From DATARR01 sp044868005 (GTDB lineage Bacteria > Acidobacteriota > Thermoanaerobaculia > Multivoradales > UBA5704), in contig JBIOVX010000131.1 of assembly GCA_044868005.1 (NCBI GenBank), forward strand, positions 1-64,000: DNA of 64,000 nucleotides. Reading direction: 5' to 3'. Position 1 is the first letter of the stretch, and every line of letters starts with the position of its first letter. Below, piece after piece: positions 1-7,922 of the stretch. The notes under the pieces are model-generated. The model did not search any database. It saw only the letters and a list, made by a program, of their open reading frames with translations, and was not told the origin of the DNA. The position numbers were made by a program, and so were the translations under genes.

Positions 1-1034
1 TTCTTGTTCGTCGCCTTGAGGTAGGCCTCCTCGGCGGCGATGCGTCCCTCCTTCGCGAGGGCGAAGAGGGCGTCGTCCATCGACTGCATGCCGACACCCC
101 TTCCGGACTGGATGATCGAGGTCAGCATCGGCGTGTTGCCCTCGCGGATGATGTTGGGCAGGCCGGGGGTCTTGAGCAGGATCTCGTTCACAGCCAGGCG
201 GCCCTTGCCGTCGGCGGTCTTGAGCAGCAGTTGCGAGACCACCGCGGCGAGCGACTCGGAGAGCGACACCCGCACCTGCGGCTGCTCCTCGGCGGGAAAG
301 GCGTCGACCAGGCGGTCGATGGTGTTGGCGGCGCCGTTGGTGTGCAGGGTGCCGAAGACCAGGGCGCCCATCTCGGCGGCGGTGATCGCCATGTCTATGG
401 TCTCTAGGTCCCGCATCTCGCCGACCAGGATGACGTCGGCGTCCTGGCGGATGGCGGCGCGCAGCGCGGCGCCGAAGCTCTCCGTGTCCGCGCCCACCTC
501 GCGCTGCGAGAAGACGGAGAGCCGGTTCTGGTGCACGAACTCGACCGGGTCCTCGATGGTGACGATGTGCTTCGCGTAGGTGCCGTTGATGCGGTCGATG
601 ATGGCCGCCAGGGTGGTGGACTTGCCGGAGCCGGTGGGTCCGGTGACGAGCACGAGCCCTTGCTGCAGATGCGCGAGCCCTTCGATAGCTTTCGGCAGGT
701 TGAGCTCTTCGAGCGGCACGATGTGCTCCGGAATGATGCGGAAGACGGCGCCGCAGCCGTTCTCCTGGCGCAGGAAGTTGGCGCGGAAGCGGGCGATGCC
801 CTCGAGGCCGTAGGCGAAGTCGAGATCGCCGCTGCTGGTGTATTCGTTCCAGTCGTCCTCGGTGGCGAGCTCGCGCAGCAGCGAGAGCAGCTCGTCGTGG
901 GAGAGCACGGGCCAGCCCTCCACGGGCTCCAGCGCGCCGTGGATGCGGACGCGCGGCGCGAGCCCGGCTGCCAGATGGAGGTCGGAGCCCTTCTTCTCCT
1001 TCAGGTAATGGAACAGCTCGTCGACGCGGGGCAT
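1..1034 (-). CDS. pilT: Type IV pilus retraction ATPase PilT (3' end outside window)
   Basis: Hexameric AAA-type secretion ATPase that powers retraction of type IV pili (twitching motility) from the cytoplasmic face of the inner membrane. The translation starts with ATG at 1034, preceded by a GAGGAC ribosome site, and runs off the left edge after about 344 codons, close to the usual PilT length, so very little is missing. The N-terminus MPRVDELFHYLKEKKGSDLH is the typical PilT opening. A Walker A motif GPTGSGKST, an Asp box (TIEDPVEF), a Walker B-type stretch (DADVILVGEMRD) and a His box (TLHTNGA) are all present. It lies downstream of a second PilT-like gene on the same strand, 150 bp away across a palindromic repeat, and the two are probably co-transcribed. 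Confidence 0.93.
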   Translation of the reverse strand, partial: MPRVDELFHYLKEKKGSDLHLAAGLAPRVRIHGALEPVEGWPVLSHDELLSLLRELATEDDWNEYTSSGDLDFAYGLEGIARFRANFLRQENGCGAVFRIIPEHIVPLEELNLPKAIEGLAHLQQGLVLVTGPTGSGKSTTLAAIIDRINGTYAKHIVTIEDPVEFVHQNRLSVFSQREVGADTESFGAALRAAIRQDADVILVGEMRDLETIDMAITAAEMGALVFGTLHTNGAANTIDRLVDAFPAEEQPQVRVSLSESLAAVVSQLLLKTADGKGRLAVNEILLKTPGLPNIIREGNTPMLTSIIQSGRGVGMQSMDDALFALAKEGRIAAEEAYLKATNK

Positions 1035-1073
1035 GGTACGTCCTCAGTATTCCGTGTCAGGTCGGGCGCCTTA

Positions 1074-1147
1074 GTAGGGGCGGGGCTTGTACCCGCCCGG
1101 GTGGAGGGCGTGAATCCGAAGAGGGCGGGGACAAGCCCCGCCCCTAC
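1074..1147. repeat. REP-like palindromic element between the two pilT genes
   Basis: Two 25-nt arms (1074-1098 and 1123-1147) are reverse complements with one mismatch, separated by 24 nt. The outer ends read GTAGGGGCGG and CCGCCCCTAC. The transcript could form a long stable hairpin in the intergenic space. A second element with the same outer ends but different inner sequence is found at 7835-7906, which suggests a dispersed family and not a one-off terminator. Confidence 0.8.
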
Positions 1148-1185
1148 GAAAAAACATCCGCCCAGCAGTGCGGTGTGGCATCTGG

Positions 1186-2520
1186 TCATCCTCCGATCCT
1201 TTGCGGCTCCTCGGCGTGACGCAGGGCCTCTTCGCGGGTGATTGTCCGGGACCTCACGAGCTCCGCGAGGGAGGAGTCGAGCTGGCACATGCCGAGCGCG
1301 CCGCCGGTCTGCAGGACGGAGCGGATCTGGAAGGTCTTGTTGTCGCGGATGAGGTTGCCCACGGCCTTGTTGGCCACCAGGATCTCCAGGGCGGGCACCC
1401 GGCCGTTGCCGTCCGCCCGCGGCAGGAGGCGCTGGGAGACCACGGCGCGCAACGATTCGGCCACCATGGTGCGGATCTGCTCCTGCTGGTTCGGCGGAAA
1501 GACGCCGAGGACACGATTCACCGTCCGGATGGCACTACTGGTATGGAGTGTCGCCAGCACCAGGTGACCGGTCTCGGCGGCCGTCAGGGCGAGCGAGATC
1601 GTCTCCAGATCGCGCAGCTCGCCGATGGCGATGACGTCCGGATCCTCGCGCAGCGCGGCGCGCAGGGCGCGGCCGAAGGAGCCGGTGTGCGGCCCCACCT
1701 GGCGCTGGTTGACGACGCAGCGTTTGGAGGGATGGATGAATTCGATGGGATCCTCGATGGTAATGATGTGGTCGCGCCGCTCGTCATTGATGATGTTGAG
1801 CAGCGCGGCCAGGGTGGAGGACTTGCCGCATCCCGCAGGTCCGGTAAGGAGCACGATGCCTTGATGGAAATTGGCGAAGCGGGCGAGCGTGCTCGGCAGG
1901 CCGAGATCCTCCAGAGCCGGCGGACGCGGCGGGATGGCGCGGAACACGGCATCCGTCCCCCGCTGCTGCCGGTAGGCGTTGCAGCGAAAGCGGCCGCTGC
2001 CGGCGAGGGTGTAGGCGAAGTCCACCTGACCGCGCTCGCGCAGGGCGGCGGCCTGCTCGGCGGTGAGGATCTCCGAGATCAGGCGCTCGGCCGTTGGCGC
2101 GTCGAGAGGAGAGTCGTTCAGCTCGGCGAGACGGCCATGGGTGCGCAGCTTGACCGGCGAGCCGCTGTGGAGGTGAAGATCGCTCGCTCCCGAGCTCAGC
2201 GTGCGCTCGAGGAGGCGGTCGAGGGCGCGCGGTCCGTCGAGGGAGAGAGGCGGCGCCGGAGCCTTGTCCGGTTGGGGCGCGGGTGCAGGCTGCGCCGCCG
2301 GGCCGGCGGGCTGGCGGGTGACGTAGTCCCGCTGCACGGCGAGGATCTGCTCGAGCTGGCCCGGCGTCAGATAGCCTTTGTCGACCAGGATATCGCCGAG
2401 CTTCATGGGGCTGGCTTCGCGCGCCTGCCACTGCGCCGCCTCCAGGAGCTGCTCCCGGGTGACGAGCTTGTAGTGCAGGGCGATCCGCCCGAAGAGAAGC
2501 TCATCTGGACCGGAGGTCAT
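1186..2520 (-). CDS. PilT/PilB-like type IV pilus ATPase with N-terminal MshEN-like extension
   Basis: Secretion ATPase of the PilT/GspE superfamily, about 444 aa. Residues 1-65 resemble the small helical N-terminal domain of GspE/PilB (sequence LGDILVDKGYLTPGQLEQ), followed by a Pro/Ala-rich linker and then a complete PilT-type core. The core shows a Walker A GPAGCGKSST, an Asp box TIEDPIEF, the stretch DPDVIAIGELRD and a His box TLHTSSA. Standard PilT proteins are about 345-370 aa, so the N-terminal domain is an addition and may bind a nucleotide or a partner. I chose the ATG at 2520; an in-frame TTG at 2538 would add six residues, and neither has a convincing Shine-Dalgarno site. It is upstream of pilT on the same strand and diverges from the M28 peptidase gene. 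Confidence 0.85.
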   Translation of the reverse strand: MTSGPDELLFGRIALHYKLVTREQLLEAAQWQAREASPMKLGDILVDKGYLTPGQLEQILAVQRDYVTRQPAGPAAQPAPAPQPDKAPAPPLSLDGPRALDRLLERTLSSGASDLHLHSGSPVKLRTHGRLAELNDSPLDAPTAERLISEILTAEQAAALRERGQVDFAYTLAGSGRFRCNAYRQQRGTDAVFRAIPPRPPALEDLGLPSTLARFANFHQGIVLLTGPAGCGKSSTLAALLNIINDERRDHIITIEDPIEFIHPSKRCVVNQRQVGPHTGSFGRALRAALREDPDVIAIGELRDLETISLALTAAETGHLVLATLHTSSAIRTVNRVLGVFPPNQQEQIRTMVAESLRAVVSQRLLPRADGNGRVPALEILVANKAVGNLIRDNKTFQIRSVLQTGGALGMCQLDSSLAELVRSRTITREEALRHAEEPQRIGG

Positions 2521-2642
2521 CGGCGGGAGGGTAGTCAAGCGATGGGGTGCGCGTCAATCTCTGGGGGTGCCCCTGCATGAAAGGGCTTCGGCGGAGCCGG
2601 GCACGTTAGAATCCGCGCCTTCAAGGGCCGGGGAGGCAAGAA

Positions 2643-4925
2643 ATGGCGAATCCCGATGTCGAGGTCGAAGCGAGGGCCGGCCGCGGACTGGCCTTCGCTC
2701 TCATCCTGCTCGCGCTGGCTCTGCTGCTGGCGATCGTCCAGTCGCGTCCGCCCGCGGCGAAAGCGAAGGACGTGCCGCTGACGGAGCTTTCGGCCGGGCG
2801 GGCGCGGGAGGTGCTGGGGAGCCTGCTCGGAGACGGCGCACCGCATCCGGTCGGCTCTCCGGCCAACGCGCGGGTGCGCGAGCGCATCGTCGCGCACCTG
2901 CGCTGGTTGGGCTACGCGCCGGAGGTCCAGGAGAGCTTCTCGTGCAGCCCGGGAGGCGCCTGCGCGCGGGTGGCGAACGTGCTGGCGCGCCTGCCGGGAA
3001 GGGAGCCCGGCAAGTCCGTGCTGCTGACGGCTCATTACGACTCGGTTCCCGCGGGGCCCGGCGCCGGCGACGACCTCTCGGGGGTCGCCGCCGTGCTGGA
3101 GATCGCGCGCATCTTGAAGGCCGGTCCGCCGCCTCGTTACGGGGTCCTGTTGCTGCTCGACGACGGCGAGGAAGCGGGGCTGCTGGGAGCGCGCGCCTTC
3201 GCGGAGCGCAGCCCGGCGATGAGCGAGGTGGGAGCGGTGGTGAACCTGGAGGCCCGGGGCTCTTCGGGACCGAGCATGATGTTCGAGACCAGCGGTGCGG
3301 ACGCGTGGACGGTCTCCCGCTTCGCCTCGCTGGCGCCGCGGCCATTCACCAGCTCGTTGTATCCCACCGTCTACCAGTACCTGCCGAACGACACCGATCT
3401 GACGGTGTTCAAGGGCCGCGGTGTGCCGGGACTGAACTTCGCTTTTATCGGCGAGCCGAGCCATTACCACACGACGCTGGACAATTTCGCCAACGTCTCG
3501 ACCGACAGCCTGCAGCACCACGGCGACAACGCGTTGGCGGCGGTGCGCGGGTTGGCGGAGGGCGATCTCGCGCGCTCGCCGCAGGGGCGGGCGGTGTTCT
3601 TCGACGTCTTTCGCGTGGCGGTGGTGCGGTGGCCGGCGGGCCTCTCGCCGCTGCTCGGAATCCTGGCGCTCGTCCTCACCCTGGCGGCGGCGGTGCTGGC
3701 GCGCCGGCGCGGCCTCCTGACCTGGGGCTCCGCCGTCCTCGGGATGCTCGTCACACCCGTGGCGCTCCTCCTCACTCTGGCCGCGGGGTTCGGCCTCCAG
3801 GCGCTGCTCGCCGGCGCTTTTCCTTCTCCTTGGGTAGCTCGGCCATGGCCGGCCATGGCCGCTTTCTGGCTGCTCTCGCTGGCGGTCGCCTTGTGGGCAG
3901 CCGTCCTGCTGACGCGCCGCGGCGGGTTCGCCGGAGTGTGGGCCGGCGTGTGGATCTTCTGGTCGCTGCTGGGACTGCTCCTCGGCGTGCTGCTGCCCGG
4001 GCTGAGCTATCTCTTCCTGGTGCCGGCGCTGGTGGCGGGCCTCGCCGGTCTGGCGGGAGCTGCGCGTCCGGTGAGCGCCATCCTGCCGGCTCTGGTGGCG
4101 GCCCTGCTCTGGTTCCCCGTCCTCATCTTCCTGTACGACGGCCTGGGGCTGACCGGCCTCCTGGCCGCAGCCCTGCTGCTCGCCATCGTCGTGGCCACGC
4201 TGGCGCCGCTCGTAGCCGTGGCCGGGTCGCTCGGACGCGTCTGGCTGCCCGTCGCGGCGGCGGCGGCGGCGGTGGTCTGCGCAGTGCTGGCGATGATCTC
4301 TCCGCCGTCCTCGCCGTCCGCGCCGCGGGTCCTCAACGTGCAGCTCCACAAGGACGCCGACTCCGGCGCCAGCCGCTGGTTGGCAGCCGGCGCGCCGCCG
4401 TTCCCGCCGGCGCTCCGCAAGGCAGCCCGCTTCACGGACCGTCCGGCGCCGGCCTTCCCCTGGTCTCCGCCGGCGGCCCGGTATTTCGCGGCGCCGGCGC
4501 CGGGGCTCAACGCCGCGGCTCCGGAGCTGACCGTGGTCGAGGACTACCGGACGGGAGGCAAGCGCCGCCTGCGGCTGCGGCTGACTTCGCCGCGAGGTGC
4601 GCCGGTGGCGACGATCTGGGTTCCGGAGGCGGCCAAGCTGGAATCCATCGCGATGGACGGTCAGACCATTCCGCTCGAGGAGCGGCGCGCGAAGTCGCCT
4701 GCCTGGCAGGGAGCCTGGCAGCCGTTCACGAATCTCACGCTTCCCGCGCAGGGCAGCGAGGTGGTGATCGTGCTCGGCGCCGCCGAGCCGGCGGACTGGT
4801 ACGTGCTCGATCGCACCTTCGGCCTGCCGCCCTCCGGCGCGGCGCTGCTCGCGGCGCGGCCGAAGGACGCGGTGCCGATCCAGGATGGGGACGTGACGGT
4901 GGTGAGCCGGAAGGTGAGGATCTAG
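2643..4925 (+). CDS. Membrane-anchored M28 family metallopeptidase
   Basis: Zinc-dependent exopeptidase of family M28, 760 aa. A signal anchor lies at about residues 14-33. The catalytic domain spans about 45-315, with the zinc-site pattern HYD (131-133), a bridging Asp in GAGDD (143/144), the EE pair of DGEEAG (176/177), E203 in LEARG and the late His in HYHTTLDN (about 276). From about residue 330 there are seven or eight hydrophobic segments, then a soluble C-terminal domain (about 560-760). This resembles the architecture of the eukaryotic ER peptidase Fxna/ERMP1, which is known from several bacterial groups. The ATG is preceded by GGGGAGG at good spacing. The substrate cannot be told from sequence. 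The gene converges on the small secreted protein gene downstream. Confidence 0.88.
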   Translation: MANPDVEVEARAGRGLAFALILLALALLLAIVQSRPPAAKAKDVPLTELSAGRAREVLGSLLGDGAPHPVGSPANARVRERIVAHLRWLGYAPEVQESFSCSPGGACARVANVLARLPGREPGKSVLLTAHYDSVPAGPGAGDDLSGVAAVLEIARILKAGPPPRYGVLLLLDDGEEAGLLGARAFAERSPAMSEVGAVVNLEARGSSGPSMMFETSGADAWTVSRFASLAPRPFTSSLYPTVYQYLPNDTDLTVFKGRGVPGLNFAFIGEPSHYHTTLDNFANVSTDSLQHHGDNALAAVRGLAEGDLARSPQGRAVFFDVFRVAVVRWPAGLSPLLGILALVLTLAAAVLARRRGLLTWGSAVLGMLVTPVALLLTLAAGFGLQALLAGAFPSPWVARPWPAMAAFWLLSLAVALWAAVLLTRRGGFAGVWAGVWIFWSLLGLLLGVLLPGLSYLFLVPALVAGLAGLAGAARPVSAILPALVAALLWFPVLIFLYDGLGLTGLLAAALLLAIVVATLAPLVAVAGSLGRVWLPVAAAAAAVVCAVLAMISPPSSPSAPRVLNVQLHKDADSGASRWLAAGAPPFPPALRKAARFTDRPAPAFPWSPPAARYFAAPAPGLNAAAPELTVVEDYRTGGKRRLRLRLTSPRGAPVATIWVPEAAKLESIAMDGQTIPLEERRAKSPAWQGAWQPFTNLTLPAQGSEVVIVLGAAEPADWYVLDRTFGLPPSGAALLAARPKDAVPIQDGDVTVVSRKVRI

Positions 4926-4968
4926 GCGGGAGAGCCCTCACCTCCCCCGCCCTCCTCTCCCCGGGTTT

Positions 4969-5307
4969 CTAGCCGCCGGACTCGGCCTTGGCGATGGATT
5001 CCACCTTGATGGAATCGCCCTCCACATCGCCGGTGACCGTCACCTGATGGCCGAGGTGCTGCTTGGCCAGATCCTGGTTGTCCAGCTTGTAGAGCTTCTC
5101 ATCCGCCGTGTTGTAGAAGACCAGCTTGCCGCCCCGGCCCAAGCACCGTTCCGCACACGCCTGGTGCTCGGCCTTGGCACCTTTGGCTCCGCACTGGTCG
5201 TCGGTGATCCAGCCGGTCCAGGTGCCCTTGGTGCCCGCACCGGCGTACGAAGCGAGGGCGACGACGAGCGCGAATAAAGCCAGCAGGACGATTTGCGGTT
5301 TCTTCAT
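4969..5307 (-). CDS. Small secreted DUF5818-like protein
   Basis: A 112-aa exported protein. Residues 1-24 form a signal peptide (basic MKK start, a Leu/Ala/Val-rich core, an AGA cleavage region). The mature part begins with the GTWTGWITDDQCG pattern and contains clustered cysteines (CGAKG, CAERCLG), then a short OB-like tail (VTVTGDVEGDSIKVESI). Proteins like this are abundant in Acidobacteriota and have no established function. I chose the ATG at 5307 because an AAGGAGGA ribosome site lies just upstream; a longer frame starting at 5340 would put extra residues ahead of the signal peptide. It is a single gene convergent with the M28 peptidase and divergent from truA. Confidence 0.8.
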   Translation of the reverse strand: MKKPQIVLLALFALVVALASYAGAGTKGTWTGWITDDQCGAKGAKAEHQACAERCLGRGGKLVFYNTADEKLYKLDNQDLAKQHLGHQVTVTGDVEGDSIKVESIAKAESGG

Positions 5308-5383
5308 CGCGATGTCCTCCTTCCATTCGAAGACTAACATGCCCTGAAGGAGGAACCGCTGCGCCGTCTGCGATAATCCGCGG

Positions 5384-6202
5384 GTGCCGACCTACCGTCT
5401 CACGCTCGAGTATGAAGGCACCCGCTATCACGGCTGGCAGGAGCAGAAGAATGCGCGCTCGGTGGCTGGGGAGCTGCGCCGGGCCGTGGAGGAGGCCGGC
5501 GCGGCGGTGCGCGAGCTGGGCGGCTCGGGGAGGACCGACGCCGGCGTCCACGCCCTGGCGCAGGTCGCTCACCTGCGGCTGGCGAAAGGCATCGATCCCG
5601 AGCCCTTCCGGCGCGAGATCAACGATCGCTTGCCGGCGGACATCCACGTCCTCTCTTTGACGCCTGCGCCGGATCGTTTCCACTCGCGGCACGACGCGGT
5701 CTCGCGCTCGTACTTGTACCAGATCTCGCGGCGTCGCACGGCGCTGGCGAAGCGTTGGGTCTGGTGGGTGAAGCGTCCGCTCGACGCGCGGCGGATGGCC
5801 GAGGCCGCCTCGCTGCTGAAAGGCAGGCACGATTTCCGGCTGTTCTGCGAGAAGCCGAGCGAGCAGCCGAGCACGACCGTGGTGGTCGAGAACGTTGAAG
5901 TGGCGACGGCTGGAGCGTTGATCTTGATCCGGCTCAGCGCCTCGCATTTCCTGTGGAAGATGGTTCGTCGCGTCGTCGGCACGCTGGTGCAGATCGGTGC
6001 CGGAGATATCGACCGTAAGGCCTTGGAGGACCTGCTGGCGGCGAAGAAACCGAAGTCAGGAAAGGGTCTGCCCGCCGAATGGACGGCGCCGCCTTCTGGT
6101 CTCTTCCTGGAACGGGTATCCTATAAGGGCGATCCGCCACTGGGGCCGGTCGCGCCGGTCATCATGGTTCTGGAGGAGGGCGGAGAGAGGAGCAGGCGAT
6201 GA
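5384..6202 (+). CDS. truA: tRNA pseudouridine(38-40) synthase TruA
   Basis: Isomerises uridines 38-40 in the tRNA anticodon stem to pseudouridine; cytoplasmic housekeeping enzyme. The protein is 272 aa, normal for TruA. The N-terminal signature YEGTRYHGWQ, the catalytic Asp in GSGRTDAGVHA, and the later SRSYLYQI and FLWKMVRRVVGTL motifs are all present. The start is GTG at 5384; an in-frame stop lies just upstream. Its TGA overlaps the next gene's ATG by 4 nt (ATGA), so an antitoxin-like gene is translationally coupled to it. Confidence 0.95.
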   Translation: MPTYRLTLEYEGTRYHGWQEQKNARSVAGELRRAVEEAGAAVRELGGSGRTDAGVHALAQVAHLRLAKGIDPEPFRREINDRLPADIHVLSLTPAPDRFHSRHDAVSRSYLYQISRRRTALAKRWVWWVKRPLDARRMAEAASLLKGRHDFRLFCEKPSEQPSTTVVVENVEVATAGALILIRLSASHFLWKMVRRVVGTLVQIGAGDIDRKALEDLLAAKKPKSGKGLPAEWTAPPSGLFLERVSYKGDPPLGPVAPVIMVLEEGGERSRR

Positions 6203-6480
6203 CGATACGCCGACGAGTAAAGGTCCTGCCTGGAGGTAATATCCAGATCCAAGATCCGGATCTCCCGGACGGAGCAGAGGTTGAGGTACTCATAACTGTC
6301 AACAGGGATAGTAAAGTCTCCAAGAAGGCAGACAGCGCTGCAGACTCCAGGCCGTTTTGGGAGCGCATCATCGAGCTCGGCGCCAGCATTCCGGAGGAAG
6401 AGTGGAAAAAGGTGCCGGAGGATCTCTCGATCAACCTCGACCACTACCTCTACGGAGCCCCCAAGGAAGAAGAGGACTGA
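6199..6480 (+). CDS. Small antitoxin-like protein (first of a tandem pair)
   Basis: A 93-aa protein with an N-terminal beta-rich part (RRVKVLPGGNIQIQDPDLPDG then VEVLITV) and a C-terminal acidic part ending in INLDHYLYG. Short proteins with this layout occur next to PIN-domain genes in many bacteria and are generally treated as antitoxins; that role is inferred here from context. An AGGAG site precedes the ATG, which overlaps the truA stop by 4 nt. Its N-terminal half shares the pattern G-x-I-x-I-x2-P-x-L-x2-G followed by a beta strand with the gene immediately downstream, so the two may be paralogues. The G+C is lower than in the flanking genes. Confidence 0.65.
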   Translation: MTIRRRVKVLPGGNIQIQDPDLPDGAEVEVLITVNRDSKVSKKADSAADSRPFWERIIELGASIPEEEWKKVPEDLSINLDHYLYGAPKEEED

Positions 6481-6490
6481 GGAGACGCTT

Positions 6491-6721
6491 ATGACAAGGG
6501 CCATTCGCGAGCACGTCACAGTAGAGCAGGAAGGAGTGATCGAGATCCACCATCCTGAGCTGGCTGTAGGGACCAAGGCTGAAGTCATTGTGCTTGTAGA
6601 GCCATCCGCTGCGGAGGACCGGTCTCTTACCAGCTTTTTCGGTCAGGCAAAGGGCCTTTTCGCTGATGCCAATGAAGTAGACACTTTCCTCAGGTCGGAG
6701 CGCGACAGTTGGGACCGATAG
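6491..6721 (+). CDS. VapB-type antitoxin
   Basis: A 76-aa protein. The N-terminal half forms short beta strands (VTVEQEGVIEIHHPELAVG, then AEVIVLVE) as in AbrB-like DNA-binding antitoxins. The C-terminal half (SLTSFFGQAKGLFADANEVD, FLRSERDSW) matches the toxin-wrapping tail common in VapB antitoxins. A GAGGAGA site sits upstream of the ATG. The last 13 nt overlap the PIN-domain toxin gene, the usual coupled layout of antitoxin before toxin. It would be expected to neutralise the toxin and repress its own operon, although here the operon also appears coupled to truA. Confidence 0.75.
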   Translation: MTRAIREHVTVEQEGVIEIHHPELAVGTKAEVIVLVEPSAAEDRSLTSFFGQAKGLFADANEVDTFLRSERDSWDR

Positions 6722-7161
6722 GTGAGACGTTCGGGCGAAAGGTCTACCTCGACGCCAATTTTTTCATCTACTTCCTGGAAGGATCAGAGCCTTGGGCGAG
6801 CCCGGCGAGAGGCATCTCGACAGCCCTGGATCGAGGAGAATGCACTGCGGTCACTAGCGAGCTGAGCCTGGCAGAGTGCCTCGTCAAACCGATGGCGTCG
6901 GGGCAGGTGGAGTTCATCCGAACCTATCTCGGCATGCTGCAAGATCGCCGCTCCCTTTCCCTCGTGCAGGTAACGCGGAACATTCTGATCGATGCGGCCA
7001 GGCTCCGGGCGCATTCCCGGATCAAGTTACCCGACGCCATCCATGCCGCTACTGCCCTGCAGAGCGAATGCGCTTCGTTCCTGACCAACGATGACCGTCT
7101 GAACATTCCCGGGATCCGGATGATCCGCTGGCGCGACCTTGGGTCGTTCTCCCAAGAATGA
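6709..7161 (+). CDS. vapC: VapC-type PIN-domain ribonuclease toxin
   Basis: A 150-aa Mg-dependent endoribonuclease toxin of type II toxin-antitoxin systems. The conserved acidic residues of the PIN fold can be read: D15 in VYLDANFFIYFLEG, the Glu in SLAECLVKP, the Asp in KLPDAIHAATAL and the Asp in FLTNDDRL. The start is TTG at 6709 within the end of the antitoxin gene. The catalytic set looks intact, so an active toxin is expected. The target RNA cannot be predicted. Confidence 0.85.
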   Translation: MGPIGETFGRKVYLDANFFIYFLEGSEPWASPARGISTALDRGECTAVTSELSLAECLVKPMASGQVEFIRTYLGMLQDRRSLSLVQVTRNILIDAARLRAHSRIKLPDAIHAATALQSECASFLTNDDRLNIPGIRMIRWRDLGSFSQE

Positions 7162-7173
7162 TCCTGAATACAT

Positions 7174-7830
7174 ATGAACCTGCTCCATACCTCCCACGTA
7201 CCCGCCGGAGACGGCCCCTTCCCGGCGGTCATCGCGCTGCACGGCTGGGGCGCCAGCGCGCACGATCTGCTGGGGCTCGCGCCGATGCTGCATGGCGGGC
7301 GGGCGATCGTGCTCTGCCCGCAGGGTCCCGTGGCCGTGCCGTTCGGCGGCGGCCAGTACGGCTATGGCTGGTTCCCTCTGCGTCCCGGCGAGCCCGCGGA
7401 TGCCGACGCGTTCCGCCGCGGCGCCGACGCTCTGCGCGAGTTCGTCGGCGTGGCCCTCGACCGCTATCCCATCGATCGGGAGAAGGTGGTGCTCGCCGGC
7501 TTCAGCCAGGGCGGCACGATGGCGTACGACCTCGCGCTGCGCGAGCCCTCGCGCTTCGCCGGCGTCGCCGCTCTCTCTTCCTGGTTTCCCGCGCTGCTGG
7601 CTGAAGATCTGCCCAAGCTTCCCGAGCACGAGGGCTTCCCCGTGCTGATGATCCACGGCACGCGCGACGACCGCATCGACGTGGAGCGCGCCCGCGAATC
7701 GCGGGAGGCTCTGCGGGCGTTCGGAGTCGCCATCACCTACCGCGAGCTCGAGATGGCGCACGAGATCCGTCCGGAGGCGCTGCGCGTCGTCCTGCAGTGG
7801 CTGGACGAGAAGGCGCTGAAGCGGGATTGA
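7174..7830 (+). CDS. Alpha/beta hydrolase, phospholipase/carboxylesterase family
   Basis: A 218-aa serine hydrolase of the small carboxylesterase family. The nucleophile elbow GFSQGG places Ser at 111, the acid is the Asp in HGTRDDRI (about 165) and the base is His196 in EMAHEI. The oxyanion region is LHGWGAS near residue 23. It lacks a signal peptide, so it is probably cytoplasmic. It follows vapC by 12 nt with no clear ribosome site of its own; higher G+C than the toxin-antitoxin genes suggests it belongs to the host backbone. The substrate is unknown. Confidence 0.85.
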   Translation: MNLLHTSHVPAGDGPFPAVIALHGWGASAHDLLGLAPMLHGGRAIVLCPQGPVAVPFGGGQYGYGWFPLRPGEPADADAFRRGADALREFVGVALDRYPIDREKVVLAGFSQGGTMAYDLALREPSRFAGVAALSSWFPALLAEDLPKLPEHEGFPVLMIHGTRDDRIDVERARESREALRAFGVAITYRELEMAHEIRPEALRVVLQWLDEKALKRD

Positions 7831-7834
7831 CCTC

Positions 7835-7906
7835 GTAAGGGCGGCCCTATGTGGCCGCCCTCCTGGGGCACGGCGAAACAGGGCGGCCACATAGGGCCGC
7901 CCCTAC
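7835..7906. repeat. REP-like palindromic element
   Basis: Two 26-nt arms (7835-7860 and 7881-7906) are reverse complements with one mismatch, separated by 20 nt. It sits between convergent genes, where it could act as a bidirectional terminator. The outer sequence matches the outer ends of the 1074-1147 palindrome (GTAGGGGCGG or a one-base variant), while the inner sequence differs (CCCTATGTGGCC). Confidence 0.8.
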
Positions 7907-7922
7907 AGGCGATCTCGCAGTC

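Noticed and set aside
2535..4349. 604-codon minus-strand frame opposite the M28 peptidase gene.
   Set aside because: Low-complexity Arg/Gln/His-rich translation; the plus strand has conserved zinc ligands and membrane helices.
4926..4968. C-rich stretch between the M28 gene and the small secreted gene as a possible terminator.
   Set aside because: No clear inverted repeat with a T-run could be drawn in the 43 bp available.
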